From positions 19,592,074 to 19,656,073 of the forward strand of contig CM073893.1 of assembly GCA_037176705.1 (NCBI GenBank): a DNA stretch of 64,000 nt, in the 5' to 3' direction. A program made the translations under genes and the position numbers. Shown here in pieces: positions 52,142 to 63,019 of this stretch. The notes beneath the pieces were generated by a model. That model was not told the origin of the DNA, did not search any database, and saw only the letters and a program-made list of their open reading frames with translations. How positions within the stretch are numbered: the first letter of the stretch is position 1; every line of letters starts with the position of its first letter. The DNA is from Molossus alvarezi (Eukaryota; Chordata; Mammalia; Chiroptera; Molossidae).

Positions 52142-52292
52142 CTACACTCAGATTTTTCAACAGCAATGTTCAACACCAAAAAATAGCATCCTTTGGAAGA
52201 CAAACAAGATACAAGAACAGTATAAAGCTGTCCTTCAAGGATAAAGACTATGACCATGATCCAAGTATGACATTAAAAAAAAAACTTCAACT

Positions 52293-52512
52293 GTGGCCAG
52301 TTTAGGGGTTGGCCCAAGGACCAATGAGTAGCGGGTTAAATTCTGGCCAAGGGCATGTGCCTTGGTTGCGGTTTGTCCCTGGTCCTGGTCGGGGATGTGC
52401 GGGAGGCAACCAGTCAATGTGTCCCTCTCACATCGATCGATGTTTCTCTCTCTCCCCATTTCTCTCCTTCTCCCTCCCATTCCATCTGAAGATAAATAGA
52501 AAACAAACAAAC
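52293..52512 (+). mobile_element. VES SINE with deleted head
   Basis: It begins 'tgtggccagtttaggggttg', so about 20 bp of the A-box region are lost. The body and 'ccatctgaagataaatagaa' tail follow. The next SINE is inserted right at its A-rich tail. Confidence 0.8.
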
Positions 52513-52523
52513 AAACTCCTTCA

Positions 52524-52771
52524 GCCCGGCCAGTGTAGCTCAGTGGTTGAACACTGACCCATGCACCAAGAGGTCGCCAGTTGGATTCCCTGTCAGGGCA
52601 CATGCCCAGGTTGTGGGTCAAATTCCCAGTGGGGTGTATGAAGGAGGTGGCCAATCGATGTTCTCTCTCGTCGAGGTTTCTCTCTCTCCCTCTTCTTTCC
52701 GCATTCTCTAAAGTCAATAAAGAAAAAAAAAATTTTTAAATAATAGATAAAATAAAATAGATAAAAATAAA
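52524..52771 (+). mobile_element. VES SINE, type B
   Basis: The head is 'gcccggccagtgtagctcag' and the tail 'taaagtcaataaagaaaa'. An 11-bp TSD (aaactccttca) lies at 52513-52523 and 52772-52782. Confidence 0.92.
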
Positions 52772-52830
52772 AAACTCCTTCATAGTCAACTTCAGCCAGC
52801 TAAGAATGAATCAAAATAACTCTAAAGGAG

Positions 52831-53075
52831 GCCCTGCCCAGTTTGGCTTAGAGGTTAGAGCTTCGGCCCCCAGACCAGAGAGTCCCAGATTTGGTTTCCA
52901 CTAAGGGCACGTACCTCGGTTGCAGTTTGTCCCCAGCCCCGATTGAGGTCGTGTGGGTGGCAACCACTCGATGTGTCTCTCTCACATTGATGTTTCTCTT
53001 TCTCTCTTCCTCCCTCTCTCCCTTCCACTCTATCTGAAGATAAATGCAAAAATGTCCTCGTGTGAGGATTTAAAA
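52831..53075 (+). mobile_element. VES SINE, type A
   Basis: The head is 'gccctgcccagtttggctta' and the hairpin 'tcctcgtgtgagga'. A short duplication 'aaaggag' lies on both sides. Confidence 0.88.
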
Positions 53076-53745
53076 AAAGGAGAAGCTAAGAACTCAAAAA
53101 TGGAGAAAGTATGATGCAGGAATCACAACAATCTTGGAATCCCTTTAAATACAGAAGTGAGACTAAATAAGTATGATAATTAATAATTATAATTACAGAA
53201 CAGAATATAAATGTTAAAATCTTTTAAAATGTAATAATAGCAATAAACTAATCTAAAAGTGGAGAATAAGGAGGTAACAGGAAAAATGAGAATAGCAGCA
53301 TTCTTCAAAGCAGGTTAATATATATTGCTGTAAATCAAAACACAAAGTCAAATAAAAAAGATACTAACCTGTTAATTATTTCATAATACTTATTCATAAT
53401 GTTAGAGAAATGTTTTAGGAATAATATGGTTTAAGTAACAACATTTACCTAACTACACAATTCCCTCCATTTCTCTTGCTTATTGTTTCTGTAAAATTTT
53501 AGTAAAATTAATTTTTATATTTTAAATGTTGCAGTACAATATGATCCCATATTTAGAAAGTTTATGAATGTACTCATACACCCATGTTTTTTACCAGAAT
53601 GTATGCACAATATATCTGAAATGACAATCCCATAATTTTATTTTAACTGAACCTGAAAGCTGAAGATTTTAACTGTTTTGTTTTGTTTTTTTCAATTAAC
53701 TAAACTTATTGGGGTAAGATTGGTTAATAAAATTATATAGGTTTC

Positions 53746-53915
53746 CACCCTTGCTGTGTGACTCAGTTGGTTGGCGTGTCATCCGTACACTAAAAGGTTG
53801 TAGGTTTGATTTCCAGTCAGGGCACATACAAGAGACTGTTGTTTCTCTCACATTAATGTTTCTCTCTCTCAAATCAGTAAACACATCCTCAGGTGAGAAT
53901 TTTTTTAAAAAGATG
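53746..53915 (+). mobile_element. VES-related SINE (type C) inside L1
   Basis: The head is 'cacccttgctgtgtgactca', the body 'cagtcagggcacatacaag', and it ends 'tcctcaggtgagaat'. An 11-bp TSD (atataggtttc) lies at 53735-53745 and 53916-53926. Confidence 0.85.
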
Positions 53916-54254
53916 ATATAGGTTTCAAGTGTACATTTCCATGACACATGTTCCGTATACTGCATTGTGTGCCCACTACCCAAAGTCAAATAATCTTCAC
54001 CAAATACTTGGCCCACTTTACCCTTTACTATACCTCCATCACCTTCCCTCTTGCAACCACCATACTGTTATCTGTGTCTATGACTTTTAGTTTCATATTC
54101 CACATGAGTGAAATTATGTGGTTTGTAGCTTTTTTTGACTAATTTCGCTCTGCATAATATTCTCAAGGTTCATCCATATGATCACAAATGGCAATATTTT
54201 ATCTTTTCTTATGGCTGAGTAGTATTCCATTATATGTATGTACCACCTCTTCTT

Positions 54255-54300
54255 GGCCCTTTGGGTCGACACTCAACCATGGAGCCACACTGGCCAGGCA
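54255..54300 (-). mobile_element. Head-only VES fragment inside L1
   Basis: Only 46 bp of a reverse VES head is present (ends 'gagccacactggccaggca'), with no body and no A tail. It is flanked by a 17-bp repeat with two mismatches at 54238-54254 and 54301-54317 (atgtaccacctcttctt and its partner). Confidence 0.75.
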
Positions 54301-55064
54301 ATGTACCATATCTTCTTTATTCAATCATCCACTGAAGGATACTTTGGTTGTTTCCATGTCTTGGCTACCATGAATAATGCTGCAATCAACATAGGGGTGC
54401 ATATATCTTTGCAAATAAATGTTTTCAAATTTTTCCGGTAGATACCCAGAAGAGGGGTTGCTGGGTGATATGGTAACTCTATTCTTAAATTTCTGAGAAG
54501 CCTTCATACAATTTTCATAGTGGCTCTACCAGTTTACATTCCCACCAGCAGTGAATGAGGATTCCTTTTTCTCCACAATCTCCATACTTGTAATTACTAG
54601 TCTTGTTGATAACAGCCATTCCAACAAATGTGAAGTAGTAGCTCATGGTAGTTTTGATTTACATTTCCCTAATGGCTAGTAAAGTTGAATATCTTTTCAT
54701 ATATTTGTTGGCCATTTGTATACCTTCTTGGGAGAAATGTGTGTTCTGGTCCTCTGCCCATTTTTTAAATTGTATCGTTTGTTTGCAAATAGCCCCTTGT
54801 TAGAGCTGTTGTTTGCAAATATCTTCTCCCAATCAGTTGGTTACCTTTTTTTGGTGGTGGTGGTTTCTTTTGGTGCAGAAGCATTTTATTTTGATATAGT
54901 CCCATTCATTTATTTTTGCCTTTACTTCCTTTGCCTTTGGGGTCAACGAAATCTTCTCTAAGACCAAGGTCCTAAATTCTTTGTAATCTGTTTCGTATCT
55001 TATAAGGTCTTTGATCTATTTTGAATTAATTTTTGTACATAGTGAAAAACTGTAGTCTAGTTTC

Positions 55065-55279
55065 ATTCTTTTTTTTTTCTTTATTGATCTTAGAGAGAGG
55101 AAGGGAGAGAGAGATAGAAGCATCGATGGGGGAGAACCTCAATTGGCCGCCTCCTGCACACCCCCCACTGGGGATTGGGCCCACAACCTGGGCATGTGCC
55201 CTGAGCCCTGACTAGAAACTGAACCAGCAACCTCTTGGTGCATGGGTTGACACCCCACCACTGAGCCACACTGGCCGGG
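55065..55279 (-). mobile_element. VES SINE, type B, inside L1
   Basis: The reverse tail is 'ctttattgatcttagagag' and the head 'actgagccacactggccgg'. An imperfect TSD around 'ctagtttc' lies at 55057-55064 and 55280-55287. It contains a small internal duplication 'gccctgagccctgactag'. Confidence 0.88.
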
Positions 55280-55849
55280 CTAGTTTCTCTTTTGCATGTG
55301 ACTTTCCAATTTTCCCAGCACCATTTATTAAAGAAGCTTTTTTCCCTCTATTGTATGTTTTTGGCACCTTTGTCAAAAATTATTTGCCCTTATAGATGTG
55401 GTTTTATTTCTGGGTTCTCAATACTATTCCAATACTATGTTTTCTGGCCAAAGCCATGCTGTTTGATTATTGTTGCTCAGTAATATAATTCGAAGTCAGT
55501 TAGTGTGATACCTCCAGTTTTATTCTTTTTTCTCAGAATTGCTTTGGTTATTCAGGGTCTTTTGTCACTCCATACAAATCTGATGATTTTTGGTTCTATT
55601 TCTTTAAAAACGTCATTGAGATTTTTATGGGAATTGCATTAAATATGTATAATGCTTTGAGTAATCCCATAATTTTAATGATGATTTTTTCTGGATGGGT
55701 TTGGGGTAATTTTCTGTTTTTCTTTGCATTTTGCTATATTATTTGAATTTTTTAATAAATATGTATCATTTTTATAAAATCAGTAAGATTATTATTTTAA
55801 AAAGTAGAAAGACAAGAGGAACGGATATTAAAAACAGAAATGAAATGAG

Positions 55850-56097
55850 CCCTGGCTGGTTTGGCTCAGCAGTTAGAGCGTCGGCCTGCAGTCCAGAGAG
55901 ACCCGGATTCGGTTCCCGCTAGGGGTGCGTACCTCGGTTGCAGTTTGTCCCCGGCCCTGGTCAGTCGTGCGGGTGGCAGCCACTCGATGTGTTCCTTTCG
56001 CATCAATGTTTCTCTCTCTCTCTCTGTTCCTCTCTCTCCCTCCCACTCTACCTGAACAAAAAATGGAAAAATGTCCTCAGGTGAGGATAAAAAAAAA
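55850..56097 (+). mobile_element. VES SINE, type A, young
   Basis: This full-length copy has a perfect 20-bp TSD at 55830-55849 and 56098-56117 (contains cagaaatgaaatgag), the longest in the window. The 3' hairpin is 'tcctcaggtgagga', then an A tail. Confidence 0.96.
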
Positions 56098-56306
56098 AAA
56101 AACAGAAATGAAATGAGATATTTCCAATGTTGATTCCAGTAGCAGAATTATAAGAACTAGCTAATAGTTAATAAGCCACACAAAGAAATATGGTTGATGG
56201 TGGGGAATAGTGGGGAGGCAACATTAAATTGAAAAAAATTTGAGCTTAGTCCAAAATAATAATCAGTTATTACATCTGAAATATTAGCATGTAACAATGA
56301 CTTTAC

Positions 56307-56374
56307 CTTTAGCTAGTAAAAATGTGATCCAAGAAACTTTTAGCACCAACACAGAATTTATTTCAGTAGATATC
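56307..56374 (-). CDS. RB1: RB1 exon 6 (68 bp, codons 180-203)
   Basis: AG lies at 56375-56376 and a GTAAAG donor at 56301-56306. The translation is [19 protein letters not shown] then LAK, part of the N-terminal domain; human has SALVLK for SVLVLK. The last base joins exon 7 to rebuild Gly203. Confidence 0.97.
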
Positions 56375-57338
56375 CTAGTAAACAAATAGAAAGGAGAAAG
56401 AAATTTTACAACAGATTTCTAACTATACCTGATTTCCCCCCCTTTTTAAAAATTACAGACCTGAGTTAATTACATAATAGAATACAGTCCATTTTAAATG
56501 CACAATTTACAAATGAACTTATTTTGTCTCAGTTAATGTTTATACCAAGGTATCTATATTGTGTCCATAGCAATAAACATTTAAAAATTGAATATCTCAA
56601 TTCTCATCTAAAAATATGCACAGGAGTATACGACCTGGTCTTGGTTTCTAGTTACTTAATACTTTTCTGCTCTTTGTTTTCTAATTAAAATAAACAGAGT
56701 AAGCAAAAAAATAGACGTTTGGGTGCTTCTAGCTGACATATTTAACATTATTCCTTATTAATTTTTCCACTGTCATTCACTTTTTGAAATTCACAAGTGA
56801 AATTAATAATTAATAGTTAATCAATAAATATACAACATCATTTATGCTAATTATTTTAAATACTACTACTTGAATGGGGCAAAAAAATCTCATATACTAC
56901 CTATTCTTTTTCCAAAAAAAACCCCTATAAAGATCTTACATGAGTATACTGTTGGAACATGTATTATAGGTTAAAAAACATAATTTGGAATTTTTAATAT
57001 AAATTTTCATACTTATACAAAAATTATGCTCTGAGTCTTAGGTCATAAATAAAGTACCTGGCACTGGCTGGATGGTTTAGTTTGTTGGAACATCGCCCAG
57101 TACACCAAAAGGTTGTGGGTTCAATTCACAGTCAGGGCACATACCTAAATTATGAGTTTGATCCCCAGAGCAGGTATGAAAGGCAACCAAATGATGTTTC
57201 TCTCTCATATTGATGTTTCTCTTTCTCTCTCTCAATCTCCCTTCCTCTTGCTCTGAAATCAATAAAAAACATATCTTAGGGTAAAGATCTTTAAAAAAGA
57301 AAAAAAGGGTAAAAAATAACATGCACTGAACTACTTAC
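56375..57338 (-). other. RB1: RB1 intron 5
   Basis: This 964-bp intron is AT-rich and holds one old SINE at 57061-57306. I see nothing else in it. Confidence 0.8.
57061..57306 (+). mobile_element. Old VES-related SINE (type C)
   Basis: The head is 'gcactggctggatggtttag', then 'gtcagggcacatacctaaa', two copies of a 'gatgtttctctctcat'-like motif and a tail 'gaaatcaataaaaaacat'. It is diverged, lacks a clear TSD, and ends about 26 bp before the exon 5 donor. Confidence 0.75.
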
Positions 57339-57377
57339 AAACTGCCTGGTTGAGTCAAATATATAAGTTCACATGTC
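57339..57377 (-). CDS. RB1: RB1 exon 5 (39 bp, codons 167-180)
   Basis: The exon is 39 bp, with AG at 57378-57379 and a consensus GTAAGT donor at 57333-57338. It reads TCELIYLTQPGS and ends with two bases of codon 180. Human has QPSSS where this has QPGSL, so the loop after LTQP is changed. An old bat SINE ends about 30 bp beyond the donor. Confidence 0.96.
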
Positions 57378-57915
57378 CTGAAAGAAAAAAATAATTATAT
57401 TAACATTATGGCTTTTTTAAAAGTTACTTTGTAATTTTTTCCATAATTCAGAAATCAATTTTATCATGTTTTATTAATCTAATTTTTTAAAGTATATGTT
57501 TTAAAAACAAAAAAATATATCATTATAAAACAAAGTTAAATTTTTCCACTGTCCGACACTGTACATACATCATGGTAATATGTAATTACAAAGGGATTGG
57601 ACTTCGTATGTGCACCTGTAACTCAGAACAAATTTGTAATTCATCTTGATCTTGTTAGTATCCCAGATCAGGTCATAAAAGCTTATTTAACTAATAGTCT
57701 CACTAAAATAACAAAAATGAAAAGTACTATAAAACCTACTTTTTCAGGACAATGACTTTGAGAATGGCAAAATTAAGGATCTTCACAGACCTATTTCCAG
57801 TTAATAATTATAATTGGTGAAAATGATTTTTAAGAAAACATTTAAGGTCTGGAAATTTTCTTAGGATTATACAAAGCAAAAATAGAAACATTTCTTGAAG
57901 AAAATGTACTAAATC

Positions 57916-58980
57916 TTGGTAAGAACAATGACAGTCTATGGGATTCAAAGAAAAAGTCAGTTCTTCCTCCTCTCTATCCCAGCATCACAAAGCTCTAACC
58001 TGAGCAGGTGCAGCCAAGACACAAAGCTCTCGTTCCTCAGTTCCCAGCCTAGGACTATCTCTGGGAAGGGCAGGATACCAGCATTTTCCGTCATCCCCGG
58101 CTCTGTGTTGCAGAAGGTCTATCCCAGGCAAAACGAGCTAAGAGGTCTGGGACTCCCTTCCTCCCCTCATAGGGCAAAAAATCCAGGAAGAGCAGATCAA
58201 GAACACTGGGGCCCTGACTTCCCTTGCCCTAGGTTAGCTGATAAGATAGAGATTCCAACCAATAAAGGCAATCTTGAGAAGACAAGGGATCATAGCCTCT
58301 TCTCAGCACCCCACTCTTAAAGCAGAAGTGTCACTCCAAAAAAAGAGGACACTATTCCCAAATTGCTCAGGAAAAGACAGGCCTTAAGAACAGAGAGTGC
58401 TGAATCTCGCCCCACGGGAATTAACTTCATTGGAACAGGGTGTGGGAACAATCAAGGCAACAAGCCCTGTTAAAAACAATGGAGGTTTTGGTGGTAAAAG
58501 CAAGTAAGAGAAGGCCGGTAGCTATATGAGAGCAACAAGCTAAATCCTAGACCATCTAGGAGAGAACCAGGGGAAGAAAAAGCTAAGAAGAGCTCTCCTG
58601 AGATCAGAACAAGCTTCAAAACTGAACTCAAACACTACTCCTGCAAAGGAAGCCAAATTTAAATAAATGAGACTGACACTTTGTAATTAACCTAGTTATT
58701 AGTAACAGAAAAGGAGCAAAGGTAAGGCCAGACATTATAAGCAACCTCCCTGCATACTTGCCTCTCAGATAATGCATAGACAATGTTGAGTGCAGTGTCT
58801 GGTGTAAGCATGGTAACCTTTCCATGAATGTTAGTTTAAAAATATATATATTCTGACCAAATTTGTGAAAATCTGCATCCATATGCCACCCCACCCCCCA
58901 CCTTAAAGAATCACAACTGACACTGGCAACCCAGGGTTCTTAGAAATCCTGTATAATAAAATCTGCTGAATCTGTAGAGT
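57916..58980. repeat. Unclassified, GC-richer interspersed-repeat-like block
   Basis: The composition is clearly less AT-rich than the surrounding intron. It contains an open frame of 134 codons at 57916-58320 (plus strand) that resembles no protein I know. The segment ends with an AATAAA-type signal near 58950. This could be the 5' region of an old L1, or an LTR or other retroviral remnant; I cannot decide. No second copy exists in the window. Confidence 0.35.
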
Positions 58981-59149
58981 TTGGTATTTTCTAAATTTAT
59001 TAGACTACTAATATATTATGTGTAGTCTGTATATGTGTAGATTTAACATCAATTAAAATATTCTGGAAGTAGTGTTTTGTGGAATATACTTTAAGAAAGT
59101 TTAGGCTATCTACTATTTTATTGCAAATAAAAAACTACAATAAGCATTA

Positions 59150-59690
59150 ACTAAGTGACTCCTATTACCTGGCTATATGTTAGGTGTTGGGGATACAAAA
59201 TCATATGACACTGTGATAATCATGCAACTTACTGTAAATAAATATATTTATTTTTTAAGAAAAATTTATAATAATCAATGCATGTGATGCTCTACTGGAG
59301 AGGATTATGTATAAGAAGTAGAAATTATATAGTGAACAAAATGTTGTGTATGTCTAAGGTAATTATGGGGTGCTTCTGATCAGGAAAAACTTAGAGAACG
59401 CAATATCTGAATAGGGTTTAAAGGATAAACAGAAACTCACCAAGCAGTATGTACAGGAACTGAGACTGAGCATCCTAGGCAGAGTGATTAGTATGTGTAC
59501 AAAGCCAAAGCAGTAGCATAATGTATTTTGATATTGCTAATGGCTGAAAGGTAGGAAGGGATCAGATTGATAGTGAATTAGACTTTGCCCTGCAGATGAT
59601 CAAGAGTCACTGAATGAGTTTAAGCTGGGGAGTAGTATAGTTATATTTGGCCTTTAGAGGTCATACAGGTCTTTGTAAGATGGATTACAA
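59150..59690 (+). repeat. Old L2-like remnants
   Basis: The stretch at 59150-59215 resembles the L2 motif 'tgttaggtgttggggatac'. The stretch at 59340-59690 resembles the ancient repeat seen again at 31930-32500, with phrases like 'gggatcagattgatag' and 'aagctggggagtagtat'. It is strongly diverged, with approximate limits. Confidence 0.45.
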
Positions 59691-59924
59691 TGTTTATTTA
59701 CTGGTTACATGTGATAATTTGGTGTTTACTTGCCTTGAAGTGGATTGGCAGGGTTTTAAAATTTTATTTGTATCTTCTGAAGAGTAATTGAGAAGATTAA
59801 CTGATATCAAAGCCTGTTTATTTCATATACATACAGTATATGTGTATACATATATGTGTGTGTGTGTGTGTATAGATATATATGGCAACATATTGTAGTG
59901 ATTATAATAATTTTAGAAAAGCGA

Positions 59925-60125
59925 GACAGATCTGGGTATGAACGTTAATTTTTTTCCTTTACAACTGTGTGTGCTAGGGAAAGATACTTAACTTCTCTAA
60001 ATCTCAATTTCAATCTGTAAAATATACCTAATAATGCTCTTTTTTTAGGGTAATATGAGAATTAACTAAGAGAATGTTACAGGTTATCTTGCCTCCTACA
60101 GCATAAGTGCTTTACAAACAGTAGT
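59925..60125 (+). repeat. MIR remnant
   Basis: The order is that of a MIR core: 'ctgggtatgaacg', 'cttaacttctctaaatctca', then 'atttcaatctgtaaaatata' and a tail with 'gaattaactaagagaatg'. It is diverged but recognisable. Confidence 0.6.
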
Positions 60126-60257
60126 TTTTTTAAAGCTATTATTAACTACATTAGTGCTGTTCTATAGAAGTATAATGCAAGCCATTTAAAAAATATATTC
60201 TAGTAAATACATGACAAAAAGTAAAAGGAAACAAGTGCATTAGAAAAATAAGCACTA

Positions 60258-60472
60258 GTCCAGCCAGTGTGGCTCAGTGGTTGAGCATCAACCCATGCAT
60301 CAAGAGGTCACCGGTTCGATTTCTGGTCAGGACACATGCCCAGATTGTAGGCACGACCCCCAGTGGGGGACATGTGGGAGATGGCCAATTGATGTTCTCT
60401 CTCATCGATGTTTCTATCTCTCTCTCCCTTTTACTTCCTCTCTCTATCTAAAAATCAATAAAGGAATAAAAA
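60258..60472 (+). mobile_element. VES SINE, type B
   Basis: The tRNA-derived head is 'gtccagccagtgtggctcag' with Pol III A and B boxes; the tail is 'aaaaatcaataaagg'. A perfect 16-bp TSD (agaaaaataagcacta) lies at 60242-60257 and 60473-60488, so the insertion is full length and fairly recent. Confidence 0.92.
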
Positions 60473-60489
60473 AGAAAAATAAGCACTAA

Positions 60490-60570
60490 AGTTAGATAAT
60501 TCACCTGTCCAAATTCACACAATACATGTTGGAGCCCAGATTAGAATCCAAATCTGTCTGACTCAAAAGA
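60490..60570 (-). repeat. MIR remnant
   Basis: This is the reverse-complement MIR core ('caaattcacacaatacatg', then 'ccagattagaatccaaatct'), lying just after the SINE at 60258. Confidence 0.5.
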
Positions 60571-61210
60571 TAACATTCTCTTCAACATTAAGCTCCCTTT
60601 TTTGCTAAGGCATCAAACCAGACTACTACTTTAAAGAAAATTCTTCGTGAACTCTGACCTCATGTCCTATTTACTAACCTGAAATAACAAGTGTTCACAT
60701 CAGTCTAAAGGGAATGGGAGGTAGAAAAAACCTAAATACTTCAGAACTGTCAATACAATATTCCATTTTCTAACTTTCTTTTCTAACTCTCCCTTAGTTT
60801 CCAAGTGAACCATAAATACAATGCATCACTAGAAGGTGTGATGGGTAAAGGAAAGAAGGAAAACAAAAACAAATATCCAGGTAGATTTCCAATATCATAA
60901 AGCAGAGCAAAACCTAGAAATATCCAGTTGAAATTATTACAGCAGGAAAGTAAAATCAAGACTGTACTTCAAATCATTCTCACTAAAATTCTCTATCTAG
61001 AAAGAATCTGATGGTACCAGATATTCAGGTACCAGTCTTTACACAATAGATTTTTCTTAAATATTGGCATAGAGAGTTTTTTTCTATTTTTTTATACAGG
61101 TAGCACATATGTAAGTTACTTACACAAAGCCTCGGTTAACATTTTGGTACATTTTTTCCCAGTCATTTCATTAGTGTCTGTATTTCTTCCTTCTGCAGTT
61201 ATAGTATATA

Positions 61211-61474
61211 ACTGGCCAAAGTGGCTCAGTGGCTAGAGCATTGGCCCATGTACCGGAGGATCATGGGTTGGATTCCCAGTCAAGGGCATGCACCTGGGTT
61301 GCAGGTTCGATCCCCACTCTCTGTTAGGACACGCGCGGGAGGCAACAAATCAATGTGTCTCTCTCACATCCATGTTTCTCTCTCTCTCTCTCTCTCCCCT
61401 CCTCCTCCCTCCCTTCCACTCTCTCTAAAAATCAGTGGAAAAATATCCTCAGGTGAGGATTAACAAAATAAAAA
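61211..61474 (+). mobile_element. VES SINE
   Basis: The head is 'actggccaaagtggctcag', followed by a pyrimidine tract of (TC)n and a 3' hairpin 'tcctcaggtgagga' before the A-rich tail. No clear TSD was found. Confidence 0.85.
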
Positions 61475-62258
61475 GGTAAGACAAAAATTATATATACAAT
61501 ATGATCTAGTCTACTTAAAACAATATCCAAAGGAAGGAAATATTATCTCCAGTGTTAAAGATTTGGGTCATTCATACTTTCTTATTTATGCCATTCTGTG
61601 TTTTCCAAGTATTCTAAAATTAATTCAAATTCCTTATGCAATGCAAATTACTCATTTTATTAATAATTTTAAAAAAATTTTAATTTTTGTTTTTTTTTTC
61701 CTGTGCAAACTCTACTCTAGAGCTTCTACTCAAGAAAGACAAAAGAAAATAATGATGACCAAATTACAATTAAAAACCAGGAGCAAGAAAAATTCCTTCA
61801 AAAAGCTATAGGCCAATCTTTGCGTTTTCTTTCCACTTTTTCATTCTCCATCACACCTCTGAAGTTTAACTGACATACTAACCAAAAAGAAAAGGAAAAA
61901 CAGAAGCATCCTTTTGGGAAGATGTTTCTTTTCAGCTCTGTCTCCATACTCATTCTACCTCGAATATTTAATAAAGACACAACTCTTTTTTCCTTTTTCC
62001 CTATACAACTGCTTATTTGGCTAAAACATTAACTTTCATATTCTTTTACCCAGATGAAATGAGCCCCCAAATGAACACAACAACAGGCACATACCAAATT
62101 AAGGACTATAGTACTAAGAATAGGGACTTATATAAGAAGTATATTAAAAACTTAACCCAAGTTTATCTGAATTTCATTTTTCTCCCAGTTGAACAAAATG
62201 TCTTCTAAACCACCACAGAGCATACAATCATGGCTTGATAGTAGAAATTGTATATGCC

Positions 62259-62518
62259 GCCCTGGCCAGTTTGGCTCAGCGGTTAGAGCGTCGGCCTGCG
62301 GTCCAGAGAGACCCGGGTTCGGTTCCCGCTAAGGGCATGTACCTCGGTTGCAGTTTATCCCCGGCCCTGGTTGGTTGTGCAGGTGGCAGCCACTCGATGT
62401 GTCCCTTTCACATCGATGTTTCCCTCTCTCTCTCTTCCTCTCTCTCCCTCCTACTCTGTCTGTACAAAAAAATGGAAAAATGTCCTCGGATGAGGATAAA
62501 AAAAAAAAAAAAAAAACA
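62259..62518 (+). mobile_element. VES SINE, type A, young
   Basis: This is a full-length type A copy: head 'gccctggccagtttggctca', B box 'gggttcggttcccgc', (TC)n tract, 3' hairpin 'tcctcggatgagga' and an A18 tail. A perfect 16-bp TSD (agaaattgtatatgcc) lies at 62243-62258 and 62519-62534. Confidence 0.95.
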
Positions 62519-62899
62519 AGAAATTGTATATGCCTTCCAATGCCAATATGTTTTCTCTTTCTAAATTAAGTAACACCATTAGGAAGAAGTTTAAATTTAA
62601 GTCACTCTTCCATTCAGAACTGCAAGTCTTCTGGCAGAGAAGGCTAAAGTGGGAACTAAGCTTAAAGTTTGGTAAAACAAATGAAAAGAGGAAAACAATT
62701 TTGGAAGAAACATTCAGAATGCATATAATTATATAAATAAAAAAGCTAAGATTTAATAAGAAACTCAGAGCAAAGGGGACAAGTCTAAGGGGTAATACCT
62801 AATAACTTTAGTAAATATATAACAGTTCGCAGATGGAATCTAATTATGAACAATGGCATGAAAAACCAGGGTATAACCCTAATAAAATTTTTACTTTAC

Positions 62900-63019
62900 C
62901 TTTCTAATTTGCTGTAGAGTGCACACAATACATTATACTTCTTCAACAGTCTTGACATAGCATTATCAACTTTGGTACTGGTATCAATTTCTTTTAGTAA
63001 GTCAAAAAATTTATAGACA
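62900..63019 (-). CDS. RB1: RB1 exon 4 (120 bp, codons 127-167)
   Basis: The minus strand is preceded by AG at 63020-63021 and followed by a GTAAAG donor at 62894-62899. It enters at the third base of codon 127 and leaves after two bases of codon 167. The translation contains [19 protein letters not shown] followed by [12 protein letters not shown], the RB N-terminal domain (cyclin-like fold). Small differences from human as I recall it are VYKFFDLL for VHKFFNLL and [10 protein letters not shown] for YDVLFALFSK. This is the first coding exon met in the window. Confidence 0.97.

Larger units (their letters stand above)
53690..55735 (-). mobile_element. L1 LINE, 3' half, sense to RB1
   Basis: The minus strand carries the 3' UTR (about 53700-54050) and the end of ORF2, broken by stops and frameshifts. 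Phrases such as 'cattcccaccagcagtgaat' and 'tttgatttacatttccctaa' are the reverse of the conserved L1 ORF2 3' end. Three SINEs or SINE pieces are inserted into it (53746, 54255 and 55065). It is 5' truncated. Confidence 0.88.
57378..62899 (-). other. RB1: RB1 intron 4
   Basis: This 5.5 kb intron holds a GC-richer unclassified block (57916-58980), L2- and MIR-like remnants (59150-60570) and three SINEs at 60258, 61211 and 62259. The rest is AT-rich, including 61475-62240 and 62535-62899, where I see nothing specific. Confidence 0.7.

Noticed and set aside
57916..58320. 134-codon open frame as a possible gene
   Set aside because: Lies in a repeat-like block in an RB1 intron, opposite strand; no recognisable domain or codon signature.
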